This document shows positions 11,053 to 21,436 of a DNA stretch of 64,000 nucleotides, in pieces (the stretch's first letter is position 1; the number at the start of each line of letters is the position of its first letter). The notes beneath the pieces were generated by a model. That model did not search any database. It saw nothing but the letters and a program-made list of their open reading frames with translations, and was not told the DNA's origin. Both the position numbers and the translations under genes were made by a program. Source of the stretch: Toxonevra muliebris (taxonomy: Eukaryota > Arthropoda > Insecta > Diptera > Pallopteridae); assembly GCA_963691655.1 (NCBI GenBank), contig OY829326.1, positions 93,923,235 to 93,987,234 on the forward strand, written 5' to 3'.

Positions 11053-11295
11053 TTCTTTCGTTTTTAAATGCCAATTTTTGAGTATAGGTATTTTTTTTAA
11101 CAACTTATGTTTTAAAACCACTTTTAAACTTGTGTTTTTCTTTTAGATCAAATTTTGAGACGAGATGATTCTTTTCCAAAAAATAAACTTGACAGCATTG
11201 ATATCGCCGCTAATAAAATTGACGTATATACTTTTGTAGGGTTGCATAGTTTCGTAACATTTAGAGTACTATTTAATATTTAACAATACGTACAG

Positions 11296-11409
11296 AACGT
11301 AAAAAATAGGTAGTAAGAAAAGACAGCCGAGTTTCTATCTATTTCTTACTACCTGTTTCTTCTACTCCTTTCTTTCAAACAGGCGTTCATGCTTGCACCC
11401 GTGTGAACA
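11296..11409. repeat. Palindromic MITE, family P, copy 3 (one end truncated)
   Basis: AAAAAATAGGTAGTAAGAAA faces TTTCTTACTACCTGTTTC and the element ends GAACGCCTG-like..GGTGCAAG in inverted form, with GTGTGAACA at the right tip. It is the inverted equivalent of the copy starting at 3936. Confidence 0.6.
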
Positions 11410-11947
11410 CCCACTAAGGGCATAATGTATAGATGGTGTAAGTCTTATTTTACATTATGCAATAATTGCCAGCTATTGTATTGAGTTTGTCGACGATAGG
11501 AAGTGTATAGCGAAAAACAACGACTGCAGGCAATTATTTTGCCTAATATGTCATAATAGAGGACTAAGCACAATTTTGACATATTTTTTCTAAAGCACAG
11601 GTTTTCAGGCCAGGCAGTTTACTCTTATTCTTTTTGAAAACAATGGAGAAGGGTTTGACTGCCACAATACGTCAGTAAATGTCAGAACTTATATAGAACT
11701 GGAAGATTTATAAAAATTGTTCTGCATGAACTTGTTAAGATGATCTATTTGCTGGAGGGATATCTTTGGCTTCCTTATCGGCAGTATGGAGGCTTCGCTA
11801 AATTAAACTTTAGGTGTGTGTGAAGTTGGCTCATTTACTAATAAATGAATGGACCTCATACCACAATTGTCGGTTAATGTTAAAAATGGGAGCTGTAGAT
11901 TAGACATCCATGCTATGGAATATTATAATTGACATTCTTCTGTGTCG
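11410..11947. other. Non-coding interval
   Basis: No gene recognised. A weak inverted repeat (GCATAATGTA and TACATTATGC, about 11420-11462) is the only structure seen. Confidence 0.45.
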
Positions 11948-12135
11948 TAACCCAGTGGCTAGTATGCTGAACTGTTACGCAGTGTCCGGGTTCAATGCTT
12001 GGCACAACCAAAAATCTAAATTTTTCTACTTAGCACCACCTCTTAGCTGGGAATGTCAAACATCCAATAGTAAAAATTGTTTAAGAAAAGCTTTCGGCGA
12101 CTTTCATGTAGGTCAAAGGACGCATTGTATTTAAG
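11948..12135 (+). repeat. tRNA-derived SINE, copy 1 (head and body)
   Basis: An A-box-like TGGCTAGTATGC and a B-box-like GGGTTCAATGC are spaced as in tRNA promoters, followed by a body with GCACCACCTCTT, CAAACATCCAATAG and GAAAAGCTTTCGGCGAC. The same head-body order is found at 12688-12930. Confidence 0.65.
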
Positions 12136-12269
12136 ACGAAGGAGATAGTTGATAGTTGATGGCTAGACAAGGATCAAGCTTTGAGTTATGTGAGATAAAA
12201 ATGCTGAAAATGAAGGCAACACTAAAGAAGGCGATCACAAAAGCCAAAGGAGTAGCGCATTCGGCCTTT

Positions 12270-12420
12270 ACACGTGAGGTTGCGAAAGTGCACCTCTTGG
12301 GGTAGGCTATGTCAAAACCACCAAGTGCTAACAAATTCATGTTTATAAGCTTTCCTATATCGCCGTTCGGGTTCGCCATAAATACTGTTGGCCCTTTCCG
12401 TATTGAGCACAGCTTATGTA
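12270..12420 (+). repeat. SINE, copy 2 (body/tail fragment)
   Basis: GCACCTCTTGGGG, then AAGCTTTCCTATATCGCCG, TTCGGGTTCGCCATAAA and TTGGCCCTTTCCGTAT match the tail of copy 3. The head is not recognisable. Confidence 0.5.
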
Positions 12421-12687
12421 CCTAAGTGTGCCCATTCCAAAATCAAAAAAGGCAGCCACTCCAAACTAAATAGTTTCTTGACAGGATATAACAGCTTCAG
12501 GTATCAGGGAACCGAGGGATACACCCGAGTACAAAGATTTAAATATCGCGAAGAGGATGAAAAAAGATCCAAAAAAGACACTTCCCCTTTGTTATGTATC
12601 TCGGTACCCTGATCAAATGTCTCAATGGGGGTAGATAAAGTCCCGTTCTGATGATCCTCACATCAAATGTTCTCCATACCAACATAA

Positions 12688-12930
12688 ATAAGTTGGCCGA
12701 TATACTACGCAGAGGTGTCCGGGTTCATATCTCGGCACACTCAAAAATAGAAAATAAAAATTGTTCTACAGGGCACCACCTCTTGCACAACCTGGCAATG
12801 GCAAACCTTCAAGAGCAAAAAAAATGCCTATGAAAAGCTTTTCACTTCGCCGTTCGGATTCGGCATAAAACTGTAGGTCCCTTCCATTCGTGTATAAATA
12901 TAACTCACACAACATGAATGGATGCGAAAA
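12688..12930 (+). repeat. tRNA-derived SINE, copy 3
   Basis: A-box-like TTGGCCGATATACTACG and B-box-like GGGTTCATATC, a body with GGCACCACCTCTTGCAC, then the tail AAAAGCTTTTCACTTCGCCG, GATTCGGCATAAAACTGTAG and GTCCCTTCCATTCGTG. This head-body-tail order shows one SINE family, of the type I associate with tephritid flies. Confidence 0.65.
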
Positions 12931-13026
12931 TCTCGGCTTTGGCCCTCCAGGGGCTGTTGTGCCATAATAGTAGCAGATATACCTAAGAATTAGAATTTCA
13001 AGGGATTAGCTCAATTCTAAGAATTA

Positions 13027-13196
13027 CAGTGATTTCGAATAAACGAGTTTTCAAACCAGAGAAGGTAAAAAATAAAAATCCTAATTATGGGCATTTTAAA
13101 AAAATAATTTAAATAACAGGAGGTTTTCGAACTCGAGTGCAAGGATATTGAGAAATCCTCCGAAATATATTTTTTCGAATTATAGAGGTTATACTG
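13027..13196. mobile_element. pogo/Tigger-like MITE
   Basis: The left tip CAGTGATTTCGAATAAACGA and the right tip TTCGAATTATAGAGGTTATA-CTG are inverted with mismatches, and both are flanked by TA (13025-13026 and 13197-13198). CAGT at the tip with TTCGAAT inside is typical of pogo-like ends. 170 bp, no coding capacity. Confidence 0.65.
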
Positions 13197-13199
13197 TAG

Positions 13200-13754
13200 T
13201 TTTCTTGATATTACTCTTGAAAAATTTAGCCTGTGTGGAAGGAAGGCATGAAGAAACATACCTGTACGCTATGAATGAGATTTTCACATATGTATGTACA
13301 TACCAACAACTAATTTTGGTCAACGTTTCCAATCAAATATCCTACTGTGCATTAACGCAAATGGAGTTAAGTAGTAAGGATTTTACAGTTTTATTGGTAA
13401 GCAGTTTTCATATATAAGAAAATAATTATAATAAATGCTTTTCCTGTTGGAGTTTAAAAAAGTGATATACAAAAAACTTTTCATATCGATTTTAGGTTCA
13501 AGGAAGTCTCCACTATGGCTCGTGTAAAGTAATTTTCCGCTGTAACACAGTTGAAATTTCGAAATAATTCAGATTATTCCACATATAAACCACTGAAGTG
13601 GAATAGCGCATATTGTTGTTCTCACAGACAAGAACAAGGCTATAACGTTAATTTTTAATCCGCTATAGATCCGCCTTATCTTATTTTAGGAGTGATTTTA
13701 ATTACTGAAAAATAAATATGAATGTAAAAACTTTTACAACTAAATAAATAACAT
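13200..13754. other. Non-coding interval 3' of SANT2
   Basis: Short open frames without recognisable similarity; nothing else seen. It holds the 3' UTR of SANT2 near its right end. Confidence 0.4.
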
Positions 13755-15133
13755 TTACATAAATATTCGCATACCGTCAGTCAGTTTGTTTATTAGTTTC
13801 AGTTTTTCTTCAAATCTGTGCTGCTTTTCTTTATTTTTATTCTCAGTTTGCAACCTTAACATTTCTTTTTTCTCCTCCCACCTCTTCATTTTGTTTTCTT
13901 CCTTTTGCTTTAAAAATGATATTTTCTCTTTAAAAGCTCTTTCCTTAAAAGTTAAACGAAGTTTTTCCTTTTTTTCTTCTGAAGGTTTGCCATTGGCGTT
14001 GTCATTTGCATTTATCTTTTCATCATCTTTAGATTTTCGTTTTAAAGTGTTAGTGGAGGCAATGAAACAAGATGAAACAGGTTCGTTTAGAGCCGCTGCA
14101 TCTAAATTTTCTTCCGGTATCCACATTATTGAAGGTTTCTGATTAATGCAGCTATATCTGTTGCCTATTACCGATGATGTAGATGATGAAATGCTTTTGG
14201 TTAAAGGCTTATATGTTTCAGCTACTTCAACATCTACATCAGTCTTTTTAGGCGACCACCAAATTTTAGGATTCTCATCAATGCAATCTAAAGCATCGTT
14301 TATCGCTAAATCGTCCACGGTCTTTTGGTCTAAAAGATTAGTTTCATCACTTTCGTATAAGGGTGAAAAAGATTCAGTAATCCCTTCTTCTTCATGAACG
14401 TCATCAGCATCGCCAAAATTTTTATTCATTGCTATTGCAGAACCAAAAATATAATCTAGTTCTTTATCAAAATGCTCAATGCATTTAGCTTTTCCAACGT
14501 TCCCGATCTTTGAATCTTTGTATGCTCGCCAAAGCCCCTTCATTTTGGTCTGAACGCCTTCGGGTGTTGTTGGGGTTACCTAAAAAAAAAACAATACAGA
14601 ATTTAAAGAACTTAGCATTATTTTAACTTTTGAAAGATTCTTACCAAAACATCTAAATCAATTAAATCCTTCAAAACATTTTCGTAAGCCCTCTTTTTCT
14701 TTCGGAAGCAATTAAACTCGTCTTTCCTCTTAGCATAGCATGAAAGCAACGCTTTCGTTTCATCGTGTGACCAATACTTTCTTTTCTCGCCACTGAAATT
14801 GTTAACTTTTATTTTTGGTTTGAATTACTGTAATATAAATTATTTCTGCTTCTAGTGTACCAGTAAAGCAGAAAAAAAAGCGCAGCCAATAAAATCTTCT
14901 TACACGCATTTCACGTACCATTTCGGATATGCACTTAGAGCACGTTTGGCCTCCTGGCGTATCTTCATTTCTAATTTTGTGATAGCTTCAGCCAACGTGT
15001 CTTTTACGCGATCCTGTTTTGCTTCTTTCAGAAATTTTACGAACTCTTTTCGGTCTTTCATCAGCTACAATATTTTTATTATTAACACCTATATATTTTT
15101 TAAACATATTTCACCTACCTCCTCAAGCAACAT
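13755..15133 (-). CDS. SANT2: chimera of CacyBP N-terminus and Myb/SANT-like DNA-binding protein
   Basis: Four exons on the minus strand: 15119-15133 (MLLEE), 14919-15064, 14645-14792 and 13755-14579, 377 residues, all junctions GT-AG and in phase. Residues 1-53 (LMKDRKEFVKFLKEAKQDRV..) align with CacyBP exons 1-2 (LKKDQEEFAKLLGEATRSRV), with the same intron after the fifth codon and the same phase-2 end. Residues 55-150 are the trihelix domain (KYWSHDETKALLSCYAKRKDEF.., GVQTKMKGLWRAYKDSKIG, IEHFDKELDYIFG). An acidic middle and a long basic coiled coil (about 300-377) follow. The CS domain of CacyBP is absent. Transposase-like gene B lies divergently 4 kb upstream. Starting instead at an internal Met would leave the SANT domain incomplete. 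Splicing is inferred, not observed. Confidence 0.75.
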
Positions 15134-15559
15134 TTTTGTTGTTATTTATATAACAATCATATATTTATTGTGACTTAATTGTGTTTTTATTTACTCGATT
15201 CCACTTTCTTTTTTTTTTTTTGTTTATTACGGATTCATTCAAAAAAGGGACTTAATAGTAAGGTAGCCAGATTAACTAAATTTGTAAGTTTTAGAATACA
15301 GTACTATAATTTACCCTTGACCCTTTCAGTTCATCTTTTTAATTGGTATTGATAGATAACTTTTGCATGAAATTCATGATTACTTAGGATTTCTAAAACA
15401 GACATAAAATAGTTTCACTCCTATGAGTATCCTTGTTTGTCCTTTATTAAAGATTGAAAAATCATACTTCAAAAGGTATAGATTAATACTTTAGCTTAAA
15501 TTTCTGAGTTTTTATATTCCCTTATCTCTTGCGAACATACTTAGTAGTTAATATTTCCA

Positions 15560-15858
15560 CTAAGCGTCTGGTTATATTGGTGCTCGGTGTTCGACGAACA
15601 CAAAACATTTTCTCCCGTGCTCGGTCAAGGTGGTTACATTCAGCTCGTTGCAGAGTTGTTTTTTATTAAAATATACTCGTTTGTTTAATGCAGTTTTGTA
15701 TGTAATAACACTGTTTTGTAAAATAACTTATTGCCACCCTGAATATCGAGCATATCGTGTTCGGTGTGAGAGTGATTACAGAATCTTTCTTTGTGTTCGG
15801 CGCAACAACAATTTCATGGTGTTCGCCGAGCATACTCGCAATGTAACCACAGCCTTAG
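15560..15858. mobile_element. MITE, family CTAAG, copy 1
   Basis: Imperfect TIRs CTAAGCGTCTGGTTATATTG and, inverted at the right, CTAAGGCTGTGGTTACATTG. The sub-terminal region is rich in GTTCG/CGAACAC palindromic motifs (GGTGTTCGACGAACAC). The copy at 17150-17472 shares most of its length. Confidence 0.75.
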
Positions 15859-16182
15859 TAATAAATTATCAACTTTTTTACCAAAATAATGTAACCGTTT
15901 TGCCAATCAATTTTTGTACATAGATTTTTGACTTGACTTCAAAGGCAAAAACCTTTCAAAAAAAAAAAAAAAAATTTTAGTAAAAAAACGGGGTTTTCAC
16001 CAAAGGGGGGGGCCGATCTGCAACCGATGAACTGATTTTTATGGTTTTTCCATCCATTATACCAACAATTACTGAAGAAAAATCTCAGATAATAATTATC
16101 ATGATGAAAATCTTTATAATGACTGGACTATAAGCACGATATTTTAAATATTCGGCACTTCAAAACCATGAAAAATACTTCG
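15859..16182. other. Non-coding interval with poly-A and poly-G tracts
   Basis: Contains an A-run at about 15960 and a GGGGGGGG run at about 16005; no gene. Confidence 0.4.
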
Positions 16183-16250
16183 TCCCGTACTGCAACGCGG
16201 GTGAACGCGTTCGACCAAATCAGCCCAGAAAGCGTTCCCGTACTCAAAAA
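16183..16250. repeat. Dispersed 65-bp repeat, copy 2
   Basis: Nearly identical to 2963-3030: GTCCCGTACT..ACGCGGGTGAACGCGTTCG..GTTCCCGTACTC, same orientation. Confidence 0.7.
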
Positions 16251-16454
16251 CAGGGTTCGGATTTCACTACGATCGTATTAAATTTGCTACGTTTTTCGGA
16301 AATTTTTAAAATCCACTCCGTCATTCCGCTTGAGTTAAAATCTACTACGATTTTTTTCATTGCATACTACTTGCCCAAAAAAGTCTCATACCACAGTATT
16401 TCAAAAATCCACACATGTCAAATGTATGAATATGGTAATTCTTTTACTTGATGA

Positions 16455-17083
16455 CAGTGTGGCCAACTTTTTTTTAAATCCGCTAAAATGAGGCATAAAA
16501 AGCGTATTTTCTTTAAAAAAGCGCTAAATTTTTTCCTTATAAAAGTGTTACACACAAATTTTTTTTATAAATTAAAAACAAAATTAACTAAATACATGTA
16601 TTTTTAAAGTTTTCAATTCAATAAGATAATGGAAAAGAAGTATTTTATTCACTTTGATCGCAAAAAAATACATAAAGTAACAATTTAAAAGTGCATATTT
16701 ATACATAAATATTTTTAAATCACATTTCGATGTCGAAGTCTATATTCTCTTCATTACTATCAACTTCTTTTGGCCATAACACACTCTTTAGTCTGAATCC
16801 GGAAGCATTATAAACACTAGTGCTGTTTATTTATGTTTATTTACGTACATATAGTATTTTGTAATTTTCACAAAATGGATTTTCGTGTTTTAATCCATTT
16901 TTTATAATAGCTTTGGTTTCAAATAAGTTCATTGCTCATTGTTTCGATAAACAAATTTCTTAGGATTGTTCAGGAAATGGATTATTTAGCGTCGGATTTA
17001 ATGTCTTTTAAATTGAAAAAACGCACTGAGCGCTTTAATTTTCAAAAAGCACTAAATTTAGCGGGAAATCTCTGGCCACACTG
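16455..17083. mobile_element. Non-autonomous hAT element
   Basis: TIR CAGTGTGGCCA at the left with TGGCCACACTG at the right, followed inward by related blocks (CCGCTAAA against TTTAGCGG). It is flanked by CTTGATGA (16447-16454) and GTTGATGA (17084-17091), an 8-bp target duplication with one mismatch and the T and A expected at positions 2 and 7. The 629-bp interior has no transposase. Confidence 0.8.
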
Positions 17084-17149
17084 GTTGATGAGCTTGCCAA
17101 AGAAAGGAGAACACAAATATATGCAAAAATGGCTTAAACGAAAAAATAA

Positions 17150-17472
17150 CTAAGTGCCTGGTTATATTGATTCTCGGTGTTCGACGAACACAAAACATTT
17201 TTTCCCTTGCTCGGTCAAGGTGGCTACATTCACCTCATTGCAGAGTTATTTTTTGTCAAAATATACTGGTTTGTTCAAAACTATTTTATATGTAATGATA
17301 CTGTTTTGTAAAATAACTCACTGCCACCGTGAATACTCGGCGTGCTCGGTGTATAATACACCGAGTATATCGTGTTCAGTGTGAGAGTGAGTAAAGACTC
17401 TCTCTTTGTATTCGGTGCAACAACAATTTCATGGTGTTCGCCGAGCATACTGGCAATATAACCACAGTCTAA
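17150..17472. mobile_element. MITE, family CTAAG, copy 2
   Basis: CTAAGTGCCTGGTTATATTG at the left and ACCACAGTCTAAG at the right. The body is colinear with 15560-15858 (CTCGGTGTTCGACGAACAC, TTTCATGGTGTTCGCCGAGC) and has an extra palindromic GTGTATAATACAC segment near 17355. Confidence 0.75.
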
Positions 17473-17756
17473 GAAAAAAAAGCTCAATGTAAAAATCCCA
17501 GTTGATAGGGAGCAGTAAAGAAGCATCTAAGTTCGCATGATAGTAATAATTTTTTTATATACTATTTCTATTAAAAAATTTATTTTTTTATGTTTTGTAT
17601 GGGAATTTACTACGGAAATTTTGGTTTGGCTACGGTTTTTTCTTTCATTTTCATTTTGTGAAAATTTGAAATTAATAAATAAAGAATTTTTAGAAAAATT
17701 TTGTTTTATTTTAAATGGAAAATGTTCAAAAGAAAATTGAAAATGTATTAATTGTA

Positions 17757-18031
17757 TATTTGCTCATTTTTTACTACTTTCTTCAGCGAAATAACAACAA
17801 AACATATATAGAATTTAATAAAATTTGGGTTTTAAATTGTTGTTTTTATTATAAACAGAAAATAGAATTGAAAAATATACTAAAACAGCACAACTTTGAA
17901 AAGCTATAACATTTAAAAGTGAGCTAACTTTCTAAAATCCTCTTAGGGTTTTGTTACTCTGGACCAGTAATATCGACCTGTGTTGGTCGCTTCTCCGTTA
18001 GATTCCATGACCCTAAAATTGTTGCACAGTG
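17757..18031. mobile_element. Tc1/mariner-type MITE (CACTGTGCAACA ends), copy 2, left half lost
   Basis: Colinear with the right half of 3324-3837 (TACTACTTTCTTCAGCGAAA..TTGAAAAGCTATAACATTTA..TTCTCCGTTAGATTCCATGA), ending in GTTGCACAGTG at 18031. Confidence 0.7.
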
Positions 18032-19068
18032 TTATTCTTACCCCGATATGGTGTGTTTGTGAGACCGCAAATAAAAACAAACACTCGACGACTCCGAATT
18101 CGGAATTTGCTTTGTTGTCTTGTCGCTTATTACAAAACAGTCATCGAATATTTTCATACGAACTATTAGAAAATATGCATGATTTCCATATCATTTCCAT
18201 TTGCTTTATTCATATTCATCACATTTTATCAGAAACAGAAGTGAAGATGTTTTTAAATTCATTTTTTCTTAGTAAGTTTTTTTCTATGATAATATTGGCA
18301 ATGAAAGTCGGAAAGTCTCAGAATCTACCGTCTGAATTGTCTCTATATACATTGTTGTTGTTTGAACTATAAATGTTCATTAAGCCTGTTGAATATAACT
18401 TAAATAAAGAAATTGGACATGAACTAAAGTCATGACTTCGAAAATTTAGCCCTTTGATTTAATCTGTCAATAAGTTCTATATTATTTTTTTATATTAATT
18501 TTCGGACTCAGCTCGCAATTCATCATTGTGTTAAAAAGAGTCTGAAATGCTGAATTTCGCCATTCAAAAACTGTCAAATAAAATTCGAAGCTTCAGAAGA
18601 ATTTTGACGAAATTCACCTGAAACGCCGAAAGTAATTCAGTAAAGGGCATGGTTCAACCTTTAATTTCTGATATTAGCTACGTTTTTGGAGATTTTCTGC
18701 TCCATAAGTTCTGTTCTTTCAAAAGGGAGGCGTAGAGACTGACTTGGGCCGATGTAATTTTGAAAAAATGGCCAAAACCGCTGTTTTTAGGGATTTCAAC
18801 AAGTTTTGACACCATATTTGTGTTCAGCATAACAAATTTATTCAGAATCACTAGAAGTTATCTTATTCGCACAAGAAAAGTTGAAATTTGCAGGGCAGTG
18901 TAATCCTGCTAATATTTTGCTGCCCGCATCTTAAAAGTACCTTTTCTTACTAATGAAAAACGTACGAAAAATGCAGCTTTGTTACGGTGATAACAAATGC
19001 AGTAGAATGTTAATGTTAATTTCAAGTTTGTATATTTAAAAAACAATAAACTAAAAATATAAATAGTA
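18032..19068. other. Upstream region of transposase-like gene B
   Basis: No coding region recognised. I searched for Harbinger TIRs and a TTA duplication and saw none. The promoter of gene B should lie near its right end. Confidence 0.4.
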
Positions 19069-20355
19069 ATGAATCGAGAAGAAACAATTGATGCTGTAAG
19101 TATATGATTTACGTCACATTCACTTAAATATATCTCTCTATTTTGTAGTTGCTACTTCTATTGGACTCATCAAGTGATTCTTCAAATGAAGATTCAAACT
19201 CCACTACATCGAGCTCCTCTTCTTGGTCTTCTTTCGAAGACGACGAGGTGGAAAATAATTCATTTCTAAGTCAAATCAAAAAGTATACAGACGAAGAATT
19301 TAGAAAGCAATTTCGCCTTACAAGAAAAGCAGCTAAGTTTGTGTTAGGTAAACAGTCTTTTTTGTCTGCCTATGGATTTTATTACCTATGTATTTTATAT
19401 TTCAGATAAATATGAAAGTTCAGGCATAGTGCCTAAAAAACAAAGAGGTGGGCGCGAGTTAATTGGAGTGGAAACCCAAATTTATGTGTTTCTATGGTAT
19501 GTAGCCAACAAAGTATCCTTTAGGGAGGTAGGAAATATGTTCGGTGTTTCAAAAACAGTTGCATGGGAAATAGTAAAGAGAGTATCATCCTGGATATCAA
19601 GCATAAGCAAAGAGTTCATTCATTGGCCTGTAGGGGCAGATCTACAAGAAAACACACAAAAATTCGCCGCTATGTCCAACATCCCTGGAGTCGTTGGTGC
19701 AATCGGCGTAACGCACATATTAATTAAAGCACCAAAAGATAATCAACTATCTTACAGCAACAGGCAACAAAATTTCAGCTTGGCAACACAATGTGTCGTA
19801 GATGCAAACACGAAATTTATTGATGTGCATTGTGCTGAACCCGGCTCACTTGACGAAAGTCAGCTCTTGATGCGGTCGGACCTTTATCGCGAAGCTATCC
19901 GAAATATGAGCAATGCATTTCCTTCAAATACTTTTCTGCTGGGTAGTTCAGCATATCCTTGCCTTAAATGGTTACTTACACCATTCAGTGAAAATGGGTG
20001 CCTGGACGGATTACAACAAAGCTTCAACACAATGCATGAAACAGCACGAACTGTTTTAAGAAACGCATTCGGGCATTTAAAAACAACATTTAAAAGGATA
20101 CAGCAGTTTGATGACACAATCGATTTAAACATGTGCAAAAATATAATTGTGTCTGCTTGCGTATTGCACAATGTGTGCATAGACAGCAATGAAAGTGAAG
20201 TAACATTTGAAAATGAGAATGTGACGAATGAAGATATCAATGAATATGGAAATTTTTCATCTTTCCCAATTGAAGATGGTCATAAAAGACGCGATAATCT
20301 TATACAATGTTTAGTGGAAAATGGTATACTTTGGCGTACTGGCATGGAATCATAA
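19069..20355 (+). CDS. PIF/Harbinger transposase-like protein B (catalytic residues lost)
   Basis: Exons 19069-19095 (MNREETIDA), 19149-19347 and 19406-20355, with introns GTAAGT..TTGTAG and GTAAAC..TTTCAG; 391 residues. The order matches gene A: short first exon, Ser/acidic region (residues about 16-45), second intron after a VLG/LLG codon in phase 1, helix-turn-helix REVGNMFGVSKTVAWEIV (115-132), then the DDE_4 fold. All four acidic positions are changed: G176 (GAIGVTHI), E226 (GSLDES), S256 (LLGSSAYP) and R294 (TVLRNAFG). Flanking structural motifs (WLLTPF, FNTMHETAR, SACVLHNVC) are intact. An open frame with a destroyed nuclease suggests a conserved DNA-binding or scaffold role rather than transposition; that is inference. 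It lies divergent to SANT2. Confidence 0.87.
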
Positions 20356-20424
20356 TGGCATATTTATATACATGATGAATCAATATTCAAATATACAATT
20401 ATCCATATGCACATATTAAAGTTC

Positions 20425-20455
20425 TTTAGAATTAAATAAATAGTAATAAAAACTT
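20425..20455 (+). terminator. Poly(A) signals of gene B
   Basis: AATAAA and a near-variant AATAAAAAC occur about 80 bp after the stop codon of gene B, a normal distance for 3' end processing. Confidence 0.4.
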
Positions 20456-21264
20456 ATTTATATTAGTATTATGATTATATGTATTATTAATAACTACAGG
20501 TATTATAAACAGTAGCCAAATGTTTATTGAGAGCTTATATTCAATGGTGTCTATCTACAATTTTAACGAAAGTTAGTTTTTGATGGCAAACTCTTCACTG
20601 ACAACACTACATCTGTGATATTAATTTCGAATTAAAAAAACTGTTTTAGAACTATTTCTTTTTTCAATTTCAGTAGCACTAAATAACTAATCTCGCTACT
20701 CTAGTCGGAGGAGCTGACAAATATTTTTCTACAGTTCGCTTTAAGCTGTTTTAATATCTCGAGAACAATTTTAAATTTGTTCGCTGTAACATATAAAATT
20801 AAATCGACTATACATCTCTGGAACGACACCCGTGTCAAAAAAAAATTGGCCGATGGCTGCCTTGATTCAATGCCGTTCTGCTCATCTCAAATCAAAATTG
20901 AAACAGCGTACCAGAATTAAGTCAAAATATTGAAAATTCACTTTTTGCAGATCGTCATTTTTTTTTACTATTTCAAAAAAGCTATGATAAAAATCATAGC
21001 TTTTCCACTCAACTCAAGAAAATTATAAAACGATAATAGTAAGTAATAAAACAAAATAAAAAATAATGAACAAAAATTAATATAACATTATAATTAAAAA
21101 AAAAATGTGGGATTTAAACCTTGGCACACACAAGTGCTTGCGTGCTTACTGGCGTTTTAGAGAACTAGTCTATGGCGTCATGAATTTTGTGAGAAACCAT
21201 TTCGGACTTTTGTTTTTCTATGAGATGCAAGTGAGCTCATGCTCGTAATCGTGTCCTCCTTTAT
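20456..21264. other. Non-coding interval with a perfect hairpin
   Basis: A perfect 12-bp stem (AAAAGCTATGAT, loop AAAA, ATCATAGCTTTT) lies at 20977-21004. A tRNA-B-box-like AAGGTTTAAATCC is on the minus strand at about 21110, possibly a SINE head. No gene. Confidence 0.5.
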
Positions 21265-21328
21265 TACTCCTTTTGGAGGCTAAAACGAGTATTACATGCC
21301 CTAGGGCATGCAATGTTTAAAAGGAGTA
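21265..21328. repeat. Nested palindrome
   Basis: A 10-bp outer stem (TACTCCTTTT at 21265-21274, AAAAGGAGTA at 21319-21328) encloses a perfect 16-bp palindrome CATGCCCTAGGGCATG at 21295-21310. Confidence 0.6.
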
Positions 21329-21436
21329 CAAAATGCAAGAGATCTGTAGCAATAGGGAGTAATCGATTGCTCACTTTAGAGCGCTCATCCAAAGTTCTAC
21401 TGGGATACTGTAGGATACTGGAAGCCTGTATATGCA

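Noticed and set aside
14946..15173. Plus-strand open frame opposite the first SANT2 exons
   Set aside because: It is the antisense shadow of the CacyBP-like exons, which have homology and splice signals on the minus strand.
19884..20240. 118-codon minus-strand frame
   Set aside because: Shadow of the transposase-like gene B coding exon.
21105..21180. Possible tRNA gene on the minus strand (B-box-like GGTTTAAATCC)
   Set aside because: No cloverleaf with paired acceptor stem could be built; at best a SINE head.
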